Source: Streptomyces tailanensis (GTDB lineage: Bacteria; Actinomycetota; Actinomycetes; Streptomycetales; Streptomycetaceae). Taken from it: a DNA stretch of 64,000 nucleotides. Below are positions 56,698-63,886 of this stretch, piece after piece. The translations under genes and the position numbers were made by a program. The notes beneath the pieces are model-generated. The model made no database searches, was not told the DNA's origin, and saw only the letters and a program-made list of their open reading frames with translations. Positions within the stretch are counted from its first letter, which is position 1; each line of letters starts with the position of its first letter. The stretch is from NCBI RefSeq assembly GCF_008386495.1, contig NZ_VTHJ01000001.1:302045-366044 (forward strand), written 5' to 3'.

Positions 56698-57614
56698 TCC
56701 TGGCCCAGCCCGTCACGCCAGCTCGGTCTCGCCGGCTTCCAGCCGAGTGCCGCGCGGGCCCGGTCGTTGGCCGCGCCGTGGGCGGCGGTGAGCTGATGAG
56801 CCATGAACCAGCCCAGCAGCCGGGGCGCGAGCGCCGCCGGAACCGTACGGGGCGACGGACCGGCCATCATGCGGGCGAGATGCGGCAGCCACTGCGCGGC
56901 CGGGGCCGGGTCGTCGTCCGTCACATGGAAGACCCCGGTGACGTCGGACTCGATGGCCGCCACCGTCGCCGTCACGGCGTCCTCGACATGCAGGAACGAC
57001 ATGATCCCGGCGCCGCCCCCGGGCAACGGAAGCCGCCCGGCCGCCACGGACTGCGCTGTCGAGCCGGTACGCGCGTACGCGGTGCGAGGGCCGTACAGCG
57101 TGCCGTACCGCAGGACCACGCCGGCAAGGTCGCTGCTCGTCACCAGCCGCTCCAGCTCGGCGACGGCCCGTACCGTCGAGGCCCAGCCCGGGTCGGGGGC
57201 GTCCACGTACAGCGGCGCGTCCTCGTCGAGGACCGGCTCCCCGGCCGGGGCGGCGGCGAACGCGATGGACTGGGCGACGAGCCGCCGCGCACCGGCCACC
57301 CGGGCCGCCTCGATCAGGTGGGCGGTGCCCTCGGTGCGCAGCCGCGCGGTACGGGCGAACGCCTCCGGCGGGTCGTCGCGCAGCAGCCGCAGGGCCGTCA
57401 TCTGGTGGACGACCGCCTCGGGACGGGCGGCCGACACCGCCGACAGCAAGGCCTCACGATCGAGGGCGTCGGCGACCACCACCTCGTCCGCCTCGGGCGC
57501 CCGCCCCTGCGCCCCCTGACGCACCAACGCGCTCACCTCGTGGCCCCGCGCCCTGAGCGCGCCCACCAGCGGATACCCGATCACTCCAGTGGCCCCGGCG
57601 ACAAGTACACGCAA
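56694..57614 (-). CDS. NAD(P)-dependent epimerase/reductase-type protein
   Basis: An extended SDR of 306 aa: LRVLVAGATGVIGYPLVGALRARGH nucleotide loop, VHQMTALRLL, ARRLVAQSIAFAAAP in place of the usual Ser-rich strand, and RYGTLYGPRTAYA, where the usual YxxxK is not evident (STVRAVAELERLV stands where it should be). So the catalytic Tyr may be missing, and the protein may act as a reductase with another proton donor. In this operon it lies between the diazotisation and nitrite genes, so it is a candidate for hydride transfer to a diazo intermediate. Starts with TTG at 57614, with GGGGAGGG eight bases before. Its stop overlaps the creE-like start. Confidence 0.78.
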   Translation of the reverse strand: MRVLVAGATGVIGYPLVGALRARGHEVSALVRQGAQGRAPEADEVVVADALDREALLSAVSAARPEAVVHQMTALRLLRDDPPEAFARTARLRTEGTAHLIEAARVAGARRLVAQSIAFAAAPAGEPVLDEDAPLYVDAPDPGWASTVRAVAELERLVTSSDLAGVVLRYGTLYGPRTAYARTGSTAQSVAAGRLPLPGGGAGIMSFLHVEDAVTATVAAIESDVTGVFHVTDDDPAPAAQWLPHLARMMAGPSPRTVPAALAPRLLGWFMAHQLTAAHGAANDRARAALGWKPARPSWRDGLGQE

Positions 57615-57617
57615 CGT

Positions 57618-58172
57618 TCAGCCCTCCCCACCCGCGGCCACCGGCAGGGCGACCCGCATCAGCAGCCGGCACTCCTTGTCGCCGTCCCGCAGACAGCTCT
57701 CGGCCCGGTTCTCCCTCAACGTCACGCCGAGACCCTCCGACCAGCCGGCGTGGATGTCGGTGCACGGACACTTGTAGCCCTCCAGGGAACCGGCCATCCG
57801 GACCATCGTGATCGCGAAGTTCCGCTTCAGGGTCAGCACGATCAGGTCGTCGTCCTCGACCTCGGTGGAGGCGTTGCGCAGCTCCGGCGGGAACATCCGG
57901 TCCCCGCAGTCGTCGTACCGGCGGCGCAGCTCCTCCAGGTCCTTGCGGCCGTCACCCGTGTCGGGGAGCGGCCCGGCCCGGCGGCCGACCCGCTGCCCCA
58001 CATGCAGGGCGACCTTGCGCAGCGCCTCGGCGTTGATCTCGTTCGCGACGTCCTGCCCGAACCGCGCGGCCACGCCCTGGTACCAGTTGGCGTCGTGCTG
58101 CCACCACAGGCGGTACGCCTCACTCGCCCGGGCACGGTGGTTGACGGCGTCGGCGTCGGTGTTCGTGCTCAT
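57618..58172 (-). CDS. DUF6125-like Cys protein of unknown function
   Basis: A protein of 184 aa. The N-terminal helical part includes EAYRLWWQHDANWYQGVAARFGQDVANEINAEAL, similar to the DUF6125 / aminothiazoline-carboxylate-hydrolase-like group. The C-terminal part contains a Cys-rich element: YKCPCTDIHAGWSEGLG, then a Cys in AESCLRDGDKECRLLMRVAL, four Cys in all, probably binding a metal. It has no signal or membrane segment. The ATG at 58172 overlaps the ligase stop by four bases (ATGA); three bases separate its stop from the epimerase TTG. Function unknown; the context points to handling of the diazo or nitroso intermediate. A longer reading frame upstream is a shadow. Confidence 0.72.
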   Translation of the reverse strand: MSTNTDADAVNHRARASEAYRLWWQHDANWYQGVAARFGQDVANEINAEALRKVALHVGQRVGRRAGPLPDTGDGRKDLEELRRRYDDCGDRMFPPELRNASTEVEDDDLIVLTLKRNFAITMVRMAGSLEGYKCPCTDIHAGWSEGLGVTLRENRAESCLRDGDKECRLLMRVALPVAAGGEG

Positions 58173-59854
58173 ACGTGGTGCTCCTTGGCGGCGACGACAT
58201 CGGCCGCGTCGGCGGCGAACCGGTCGCGCATCACTCGTTTGAGAACCTTGCCGGTGGCGCCCTTGGCCACGTCGTCGGGCTTCATCCGCAGGGCGCGGGT
58301 CACCGGTGGGAACCCGGTGTTCGTCAGCACGGAGTTGACCCGGTCCGTCCACCCTTCGTCGCCGTCGCCGCTCTCCTCGTCCGCCAGCTGGAGCAGCACG
58401 TACGCGTCGGCCACCCCGTCGCCGTCCCAGTCGGCCCGTACGCCGTCCGGGGCGACCCCGACGACCGTGCAGTCGGCGAGTCCGGGCAGCTCGGCCAGGA
58501 GCAACTCCTCGGTACGGGTGCTGAAGACGATGCCGGCGCGGGTGCGGATGGCGTCCGGGGCCCGGTCGAGGTGGTAGAAGTTGCCGTCCTCGTCCTGGTG
58601 GGCGAGGTCGCCGGTGAGCCAGTAGCCGCCGAGCCGCATCCGGTTCCAGGTCAGCGAGTCGTTCCAGTAACCCGGCGTGAGGGTGGGGGACTTGAGGCCC
58701 AGGCGGCCGATCTCGCCGGGCGGCAGCGGGGTGCCGTCCTCCGCGAGCACGGCGGCCTCGGCGAAACTGATCGGCTTGCCGACACAGCGCGAGTACGCCG
58801 AGGTGTCCTTGGTGTGCCGGTTGTGGAAGACGGAGTAGCCCGCCTCGGACGAACCGAGACCGTCCACGAAGACCGAGCCCTCGACGCGCGTCCGGCTGAG
58901 GTCCCGGCGGATCTCGATACGGCTCCCGTGCTGGACGAGCGATCGGATGTGGGCCTCGTGCGCCGCGTCCCCGGTGTTGAACCACACCTGCACGCTGGAC
59001 AGATCACGGGCGCTCAGATCCTCGGCCGCCATCTCGCCGAACGTCCCGGCGAAGGCCAGCACGGTCGTCGGCCGGAACTCCTCGATGCCGTCCAGCACAT
59101 CGGTGCCGCGCTGGCTGGAGAGCAGCTTGATGTCCGTGCGCAGCAGCAGGCAGTACAGCAGTGTCGCCACCATCGCGTTGTGCGCGCCCGGCAGCCCCAC
59201 CAGCGTGCGCTCCATGTCGGTGCCGGTGGAGTAGCGCAGCCGGTGCAACTGCGCGTACATCAGCGTCCGATGGGTGTGCGGCACCCCCTTCGGCATGCCG
59301 GTGGTGCCGGAGGAGTGGGAGATGAGCACCGGGTCGGTGGGGTCGTGCCGGTACGGGTACGAAGCCGGGAGGGACGCGCGGTGCTCGGGCCGGATGTCGG
59401 CGGCGGTCACACAGAAGCCGAGCCCCGAGCCCTCCAGCACGTCGTGGTGCGTCGCGTCCGTGAAGGCGCCCACCGCGCCCTGCCGTCGTATGTACTCACG
59501 GGCGATCTCGGGGGAGAGGTTGCCGTTGACGAACGACGGGATCGCGCCGAGGGAGGTCAGCGCCAGGAAGTTCACGGCGAACTCGGCCGCCGAGTAGGAG
59601 TGGATGGCCACCGGGTCGCGGGGGCGTACGCCCCGGGCCGCGTACCAGCCCGCGTACGTCTCGACCACCTCGTACAGCTGCCCGAGCGTCAGCACCTCGG
59701 GGTGGCTGCCGTCCGGGGCCCGCCAGGTGCCGTCCGTACGCAGCACGGGCTCGTCCAGCGGACGGCCGTACGCCTTGAGGCGAGCCAGGACGTTGCCGGC
59801 GCCGAGTTCGGTGTCGGAGCAGATCCGCGCCCGCTCCTGCCTACTGATGAGCAT
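58169..59854 (-). CDS. AMP-forming ligase, candidate ATP-dependent diazotase
   Basis: A protein of 561 aa of the adenylating superfamily. P-loop LISHSSGTTGMPKGVPHTHRT (about 178-197); A5-like region VDGLGSSEAGYSVFH; A7 motif YWLTGDLA; the C-terminal A10 Lys in GATGKVLKRVMRDRF (about 535-549). The A8 hinge is unusual: after the Asp-Arg it reads DAIRTRAGIVFSTRTEELLL, without the normal KxxG..V.P.EIE pattern. Similar ligases near CreE/CreD genes (CreM, AvaA6/CmaA6 types) use ATP and nitrite to diazotise an aromatic amine. This gene's position next to the nitrite module supports that role; acyl activation remains the alternative. Confidence 0.8.
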   Translation of the reverse strand: MLISRQERARICSDTELGAGNVLARLKAYGRPLDEPVLRTDGTWRAPDGSHPEVLTLGQLYEVVETYAGWYAARGVRPRDPVAIHSYSAAEFAVNFLALTSLGAIPSFVNGNLSPEIAREYIRRQGAVGAFTDATHHDVLEGSGLGFCVTAADIRPEHRASLPASYPYRHDPTDPVLISHSSGTTGMPKGVPHTHRTLMYAQLHRLRYSTGTDMERTLVGLPGAHNAMVATLLYCLLLRTDIKLLSSQRGTDVLDGIEEFRPTTVLAFAGTFGEMAAEDLSARDLSSVQVWFNTGDAAHEAHIRSLVQHGSRIEIRRDLSRTRVEGSVFVDGLGSSEAGYSVFHNRHTKDTSAYSRCVGKPISFAEAAVLAEDGTPLPPGEIGRLGLKSPTLTPGYWNDSLTWNRMRLGGYWLTGDLAHQDEDGNFYHLDRAPDAIRTRAGIVFSTRTEELLLAELPGLADCTVVGVAPDGVRADWDGDGVADAYVLLQLADEESGDGDEGWTDRVNSVLTNTGFPPVTRALRMKPDDVAKGATGKVLKRVMRDRFAADAADVVAAKEHHV

Positions 59855-59873
59855 GGGTGTAGGTCTCGTTTCT

Positions 59874-60671
59874 TTAGGGGAGCGCGTTCGTGGGGGGATG
59901 GGGGTCGGCGGTCAGGACGAAGGCGGGGGCCACCGGGAGCCGGCCGCCTTCGGCCGGCAGCCGCCGGTGGGCGGCGACCAGGTCGAACAGGCCCTGGACG
60001 CCGCCCGGGTGCCGGGCTCCGTCGGCGTGGGGGGACGTCTCGGCCGCTGTGACCGTCACCGGGGTGTCGGCGCCGGGGCGGCCGAGCAGCACCGCCGCCG
60101 CCAGGGCCGCGGACTCCGGGAGGTCCGGGACCGAGCGGCCGCCGTCCCCGACCAACTCCCGGTACGCGGCGGCCAGCCGCTCGCTGCCGCCCAGTTCGAT
60201 GCCGATCACCAGGACCCGGTCCAGTTCGGGGTCCTCCAGGAGCAGGTCCGCCATCGCCAGCAGCTCGGTCACCGGGTCGTCGAGGGTGGAGAGGCTGAAC
60301 ATCTGCCCCGTGATCCCGAACTCCCGGCTCATGTGCCCCAGCACGGAGTTGGCGGTGGCCTGCATGAACAGCAGCGGGTTGTGCACCTTGCCGGAGACCA
60401 CCCGCCGGCTCGCCAGATCCGCGGTGGTGGTGTCGCCCATCAGGCTCGCCAGCGCCACGGCCGTACGGGAGCCGTCCCCGGGGTACTCGGTCAGACACCG
60501 CGCGGCCACCTCGTACGCCAGCGGACTGAACGCCGACTCCACGAAGCCGGGCAGCCTCGGCAGCGCGATGTCGCCGTCGCCGCCGGTGCCGTGGGTGGCG
60601 GTGGTGGCGGTGAGGATGCCGAGGGGGGAGCGGAGAGCCGCTTTGTCCGTTGAAGTCGAGGTCGTGGTCAC
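59874..60671 (-). CDS. truncated ketosynthase-like protein, candidate chain-length factor
   Basis: A protein of 265 aa. It aligns in pattern with only the first half of a ketosynthase: PGFVESAFSPLAYEVAARCL, TAVALASLMGDTTTADLA, then PLLFMQATANSVLGHMSREFGITGQMFSLSTLDDPVTELLAMADLLLEDPELDRVLVIGIEL. At the nucleophile place the sequence is STLDDP with no Cys, and the C-terminal His-containing half is missing. Immediately 3' to a complete ketosynthase gene, it looks like a short chain-length-factor partner as in highly reducing type II systems. GTG 60671 overlaps the ketosynthase stop (GTGA). A degraded ketosynthase is the alternative. Confidence 0.72.
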   Translation of the reverse strand: MTTTSTSTDKAALRSPLGILTATTATHGTGGDGDIALPRLPGFVESAFSPLAYEVAARCLTEYPGDGSRTAVALASLMGDTTTADLASRRVVSGKVHNPLLFMQATANSVLGHMSREFGITGQMFSLSTLDDPVTELLAMADLLLEDPELDRVLVIGIELGGSERLAAAYRELVGDGGRSVPDLPESAALAAAVLLGRPGADTPVTVTAAETSPHADGARHPGGVQGLFDLVAAHRRLPAEGGRLPVAPAFVLTADPHPPTNALP

Positions 60672-61861
60672 GGCCGCTCCAGGACGAGTGCGGTGTTGGC
60701 GCCCCCGAAGGCGGCGTTGATGGTGAGGGCCCGGTGGAGGTCGGCCGGGCGGGGCTCGTTCGGCACGTAGTCCAGGTCGCACTCCGGGTCCGGAGTGGTG
60801 AAGCCGGCGGTGGGCGGGAGTACGCCGTCCATCAGGGCCAGCATCGTGATCACGAACTCCACGACGCCCGCCGCCTCCAGCATGTGCCCGGTGGTGCTCT
60901 TGGTGGAGCTGACCGGTATCGCCTCGGCCCGCTCGGGGAAGGCGGCCCGCAGCCCCCGGGTCTCGGCACCGTCGTTGTACTTGGTGCCGGTGCCATGGGC
61001 GTTGACATAGCCGAGGGTCGCCCCGTCCGGATCACCGGCGAGCCGCAGCGCCTGCCGTGCCGCGCGGGTCAGGCCGACGCCCTCCGGGTGCGGCTGGGCG
61101 ATGTGGTGCGCGTCCGTGGCCGCACCCCAGCCGACGATGCTCGTCAGCGGCCGGGCACCGCGCCGCCGGGCGTGCTCGGCGGACTCCAGTACGACGGCCG
61201 CGACCCCGTCGCCGAGCAGCAGCCCGCTGCGGTCGGCGCTGAACGGCCGCACCATGCCATCCTTGGACAGCGCCCGCCCGGAGTCGAACTTGCCGAACGT
61301 CTCCTCCTCCACCAGATAGCCCCCGGCGCAGACCGCCACATCGACGCGGCCGGAGGAGATCAGCCGACAGGCGTGGATGATCGCGGCGGCGGAGGCGACA
61401 CAGGCGTTGGTGAAGGTCAGCCGGGGCCCGGTCAACCCCAGCCCGCCGGCCAGCAACTCGGCGAGCCGCGCGGGCACGGCGTCCGCGAGCCGGTCCACCG
61501 CCCCTTCCGGCACACCTGTTTCAGAGTCGGCGTTTCTCCAGTACCGCGTGACGCTCGTGCAGTCACCGGCGATGCCCAGCAGCACTGCCGCCTCCGAGCC
61601 CCGGGGCAGGTCCGCCATGTCGAGGGCGTCCGCCCCGCACTGGGCGAGGGCGTGCCGCAGGGCCCAGTCCTCGACGGCGTCGGGGCCCTCCGGGGCCACA
61701 CCGGCCATCGGCGTACGGTACGGGCCGGTGTCGAACCTGGTGGTGGGGGCGAACGAAGGCACGCCCGCGAACACCCCGCGCCGCAGGGCCTCGGCACCCG
61801 TGCCGAACGCGGTACGCACGCCGAACCCGGTCACCGTCACCTCACCGGTCAACGGGCTCAC
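60668..61861 (-). CDS. beta-ketoacyl synthase (type II PKS)
   Basis: A protein of 397 aa with all catalytic residues: Cys in LTFTNACVASAAAIIHAC (about 151), His in VNAHGTGTKYNDGAE (about 291) and Lys/His in STKSTTGHMLEAAGVVEF (about 323-330). The entry MSPLTGEVTVTGFGVRTAFG is typical of the FabF-like group. It condenses malonyl-ACP with the growing chain. The 20-base overlap with the upstream carrier-protein gene and 4-base overlap with the truncated partner show they are made together. Confidence 0.92.
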   Translation of the reverse strand: MSPLTGEVTVTGFGVRTAFGTGAEALRRGVFAGVPSFAPTTRFDTGPYRTPMAGVAPEGPDAVEDWALRHALAQCGADALDMADLPRGSEAAVLLGIAGDCTSVTRYWRNADSETGVPEGAVDRLADAVPARLAELLAGGLGLTGPRLTFTNACVASAAAIIHACRLISSGRVDVAVCAGGYLVEEETFGKFDSGRALSKDGMVRPFSADRSGLLLGDGVAAVVLESAEHARRRGARPLTSIVGWGAATDAHHIAQPHPEGVGLTRAARQALRLAGDPDGATLGYVNAHGTGTKYNDGAETRGLRAAFPERAEAIPVSSTKSTTGHMLEAAGVVEFVITMLALMDGVLPPTAGFTTPDPECDLDYVPNEPRPADLHRALTINAAFGGANTALVLERP

Positions 61862-62135
61862 CCCCCTCCGGGGCCTCCGGCCGGGCGGTGCTCAGGAACT
61901 CGGTGAGCCGGCGGAGCGAGGTGAGCTGGGCGATGTCGTCGTCGCTGGGCTCCACGACCAGGCCGTACCGCTCCTCCACCACATGCAGCAGCCACACCAA
62001 CCCGAGGGAGTCCAGGACCAGTTCGGCGTCCTCGCCGAGGTCGTCGGGCACACCGGGGAAGATCTTGCGGTCCGACAGCAGCTCCCGGACGGTGTCGGTC
62101 GTGATGACGGCCGGCGCGGAGGCTTCCGCGCTCAT
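61842..62135 (-). CDS. acyl carrier protein 1
   Basis: A protein of 97 aa with the 4'-phosphopantetheine site Ser in LVLDSLGLVWLLHVVEERYGL (about residue 43), helix II and III in place and a C-terminal EAPEGGEPVDR tail. The DSL motif and acidic character fit a PKS/FAS carrier. It overlaps both neighbours: ATGA with the second carrier gene and 20 bases with the ketosynthase gene. Confidence 0.9.
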   Translation of the reverse strand: MSAEASAPAVITTDTVRELLSDRKIFPGVPDDLGEDAELVLDSLGLVWLLHVVEERYGLVVEPSDDDIAQLTSLRRLTEFLSTARPEAPEGGEPVDR

Positions 62136-62407
62136 GCCTTCGCACCGCGTCGAACGACCTCGGCGACCAGCCCGCCGAGGGTCAACGAGGCCAGCGGCTC
62201 GATATCGGTGTCCGGTATCTCCACCCCGAACCGCGACTCCAGCCGCAGCGTGAGCTCGATCAGCGACAACGAGTCCACCTCCAGCCCGCCGACGGTCACC
62301 GGGCTCTCGTCCGTGATGCCGTCGCGGCTGGTCAGGATGTTCATCTCGTCGATGACCGCGTTGAGAACGAACTCGCGGATCTCGTCTTCAAGCGTTGACG
62401 TACTCAT
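62132..62407 (-). CDS. acyl carrier protein 2
   Basis: A carrier protein of 91 aa. The attachment Ser is in GGLEVDSLSLIELTLRLESRFGVEIP (about residue 46). The sequence differs from the first carrier (DSLSLIEL against DSLGLVWL), so one may hold the starter and the other the extender or finished chain. ATG 62407 follows GGAGA by seven bases and is preferred over an in-frame ATG ten codons earlier. Its stop overlaps the first carrier gene (ATGA). Confidence 0.9.
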   Translation of the reverse strand: MSTSTLEDEIREFVLNAVIDEMNILTSRDGITDESPVTVGGLEVDSLSLIELTLRLESRFGVEIPDTDIEPLASLTLGGLVAEVVRRGAKA

Positions 62408-62449
62408 GATCAAGTCTCCAGTAACTGTTTTCAGCAAGGTCCGAGTCGA

Positions 62450-62467
62450 GCGCCCCTTGAGGGGCGC
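62450..62467 (-). repeat. palindrome of the dispersed Streptomyces repeat, inside the operon
   Basis: GCGCCCC-TTGA-GGGGCGC forms a 7-bp stem with a 4-base loop in the 63-bp gap between the second ligase and carrier-protein genes. It is the same palindrome as in the creD-like gene but without the GGCTGGTCGCGCAGTTCC part. It may act as an attenuator or mRNA-end protector. Confidence 0.65.
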
Positions 62468-62470
62468 GGC

Positions 62471-63871
62471 TCACCCGGCGGCGCGAAGGGCGTCAGCCTG
62501 GCGTACGAGCTTCCCGTTCGACGTACGAGGCAACGCCTCCAACAGCCGAACCACCCGAGGCAGCTTGTAATCGGCCAACCGCTCCCGGCACCAGCGCAGC
62601 AATTCCTCGGCGGATGGGGCCGGTTCGACCCCGTCGGTCAGCACCACATACGCCTCGGTCACGCCCTCGTGGACGAGGACCGCCTGCTCGACCGCCGGAT
62701 GCTCACGCAGCACATGCTCGACCTCCGTGAGGTCGACCTTGAGGCCGCCGATCACGACGAGGGAGTCGGTCCGGCCCCGCACGGTGACGGTTCCGTCGGC
62801 GTCCACGGTGGCCCGGTCCCTGGTGTACAGCCAGCCGTCCGCGTACTGGCTGCCGCCCGAGTCGTAGAGGTACGGCGACTCGGCCAGCGCCACGTCCAGC
62901 TCGCCCGTGCGCTCCCGTACGACGACACCGGGCGCGGCGGGGCCGATGGCCGGCCGGGGCAGTGTGCCGCTCGCGTCCATGGCGACCACACCGGTCTCGG
63001 TGGTGCCGTAGGACTCGCCGACCGGCACGCCGTACGTCTCGGCGAAGCGCGCGGCGACCTCCGGGGGCATCAGCTCACCGCCCGACACGGCGACCCGCAG
63101 ATCGGGCAGGGCGGGGGGATCGATCGCGGCGGCGAGCAGCTCGTAGTGCATCGGCACCCCGAACAGGGCGGTGATCCGGTGTTCCAGCGCCGTCCGCAGG
63201 ATGTCCCGGGCGGTGACCCGGGGCGCGAAGACCACGCAGACACCGGCCGCGAGCGAGTGCAGCAGCCCGGCGATCAGGCCGAAGCTGTGCGCGGTCGAGC
63301 TGAGCAGCAGGAGTCGGTCGCCCTCGCCCGGCATACCGGGGATCGCGGCGAACCGCTGCACCTCCTCGGCCAGCGACCGGGCCGTCCTGCCGATCACTTT
63401 CGGCCGCCCGGTGGAGCCCGAGCTGAACTGGACCAGCCGGTGCCCGGTGGCGGCGGGGCGCCCGCCCCTGCGCACCTCGGTGGTGACCTCGTACTCGGGC
63501 CGGAAACCGAACGCCGCCCGGACGTTCGTACCCGCCCCGACCATGAACTGCGGCCGGCAGACGGCGGAGAGCGCCTCCACCTCGGCCGGTTTCAGCCGGA
63601 AGTCGAACAGCAGCACCTGCGCGCCCAGCCGCCACAGCGCGAGCAGCACCTCGACCTGGGTGAAACTGGGCGGGGTCCGGAGGGCCACCGTGCTGCCGGC
63701 CCCGATGCCGTACCCGGCGAACACGGCGGCCTGCTTGGCCACCCGTTCCCGCAACTCGCCCCGGGTGACGGTCTCCTGCTGGTGTGTCAGATAGGGAAGC
63801 CCGTCGTCCTGGGCGTCGAACAGCCGCTGGACGAGGGAGCCCATCCCGTCGTCATCCACGAGCTGAACCAT
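62471..63871 (-). CDS. AMP-forming acyl ligase, candidate starter-unit loading enzyme
   Basis: A protein of 466 aa, all adenylation motifs present: A3 LVQFSSGSTGRPKVIGRTARS (about 145-165), A5 GESYGTTETGVVAMD (about 288-302), A7/A8 WLYTRDRATVDADGTVTVRGRTDSLVVIGGLKVDLTEVE (about 352-390) and A10 LPRTSNGKLVRQADALR. The A8 hinge is canonical, unlike in the other ligase. It is shorter than CoA ligases (about 500 or more) and like small ligases that load aryl acids on carrier proteins. The carrier genes follow, and the amino-hydroxybenzoate-synthase-like gene precedes; loading of 3,4-AHBA onto a carrier is the best guess. Confidence 0.8.
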   Translation of the reverse strand: MVQLVDDDGMGSLVQRLFDAQDDGLPYLTHQQETVTRGELRERVAKQAAVFAGYGIGAGSTVALRTPPSFTQVEVLLALWRLGAQVLLFDFRLKPAEVEALSAVCRPQFMVGAGTNVRAAFGFRPEYEVTTEVRRGGRPAATGHRLVQFSSGSTGRPKVIGRTARSLAEEVQRFAAIPGMPGEGDRLLLLSSTAHSFGLIAGLLHSLAAGVCVVFAPRVTARDILRTALEHRITALFGVPMHYELLAAAIDPPALPDLRVAVSGGELMPPEVAARFAETYGVPVGESYGTTETGVVAMDASGTLPRPAIGPAAPGVVVRERTGELDVALAESPYLYDSGGSQYADGWLYTRDRATVDADGTVTVRGRTDSLVVIGGLKVDLTEVEHVLREHPAVEQAVLVHEGVTEAYVVLTDGVEPAPSAEELLRWCRERLADYKLPRVVRLLEALPRTSNGKLVRQADALRAAG

Positions 63872-63886
63872 GAGGTCTCAGACCTC
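63872..63886 (-). other. hairpin joining a stop codon and the next ribosome site
   Basis: GAGGTC (63872-63877) and GACCTC (63881-63886) pair around a TCA triplet (63878-63880), which on the minus strand is the TGA stop of the upstream gene. The arms contain the GGAGGTC ribosome site of the ligase gene, so only ribosomes arriving from upstream should open it: a translational-coupling hairpin. Confidence 0.45.
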
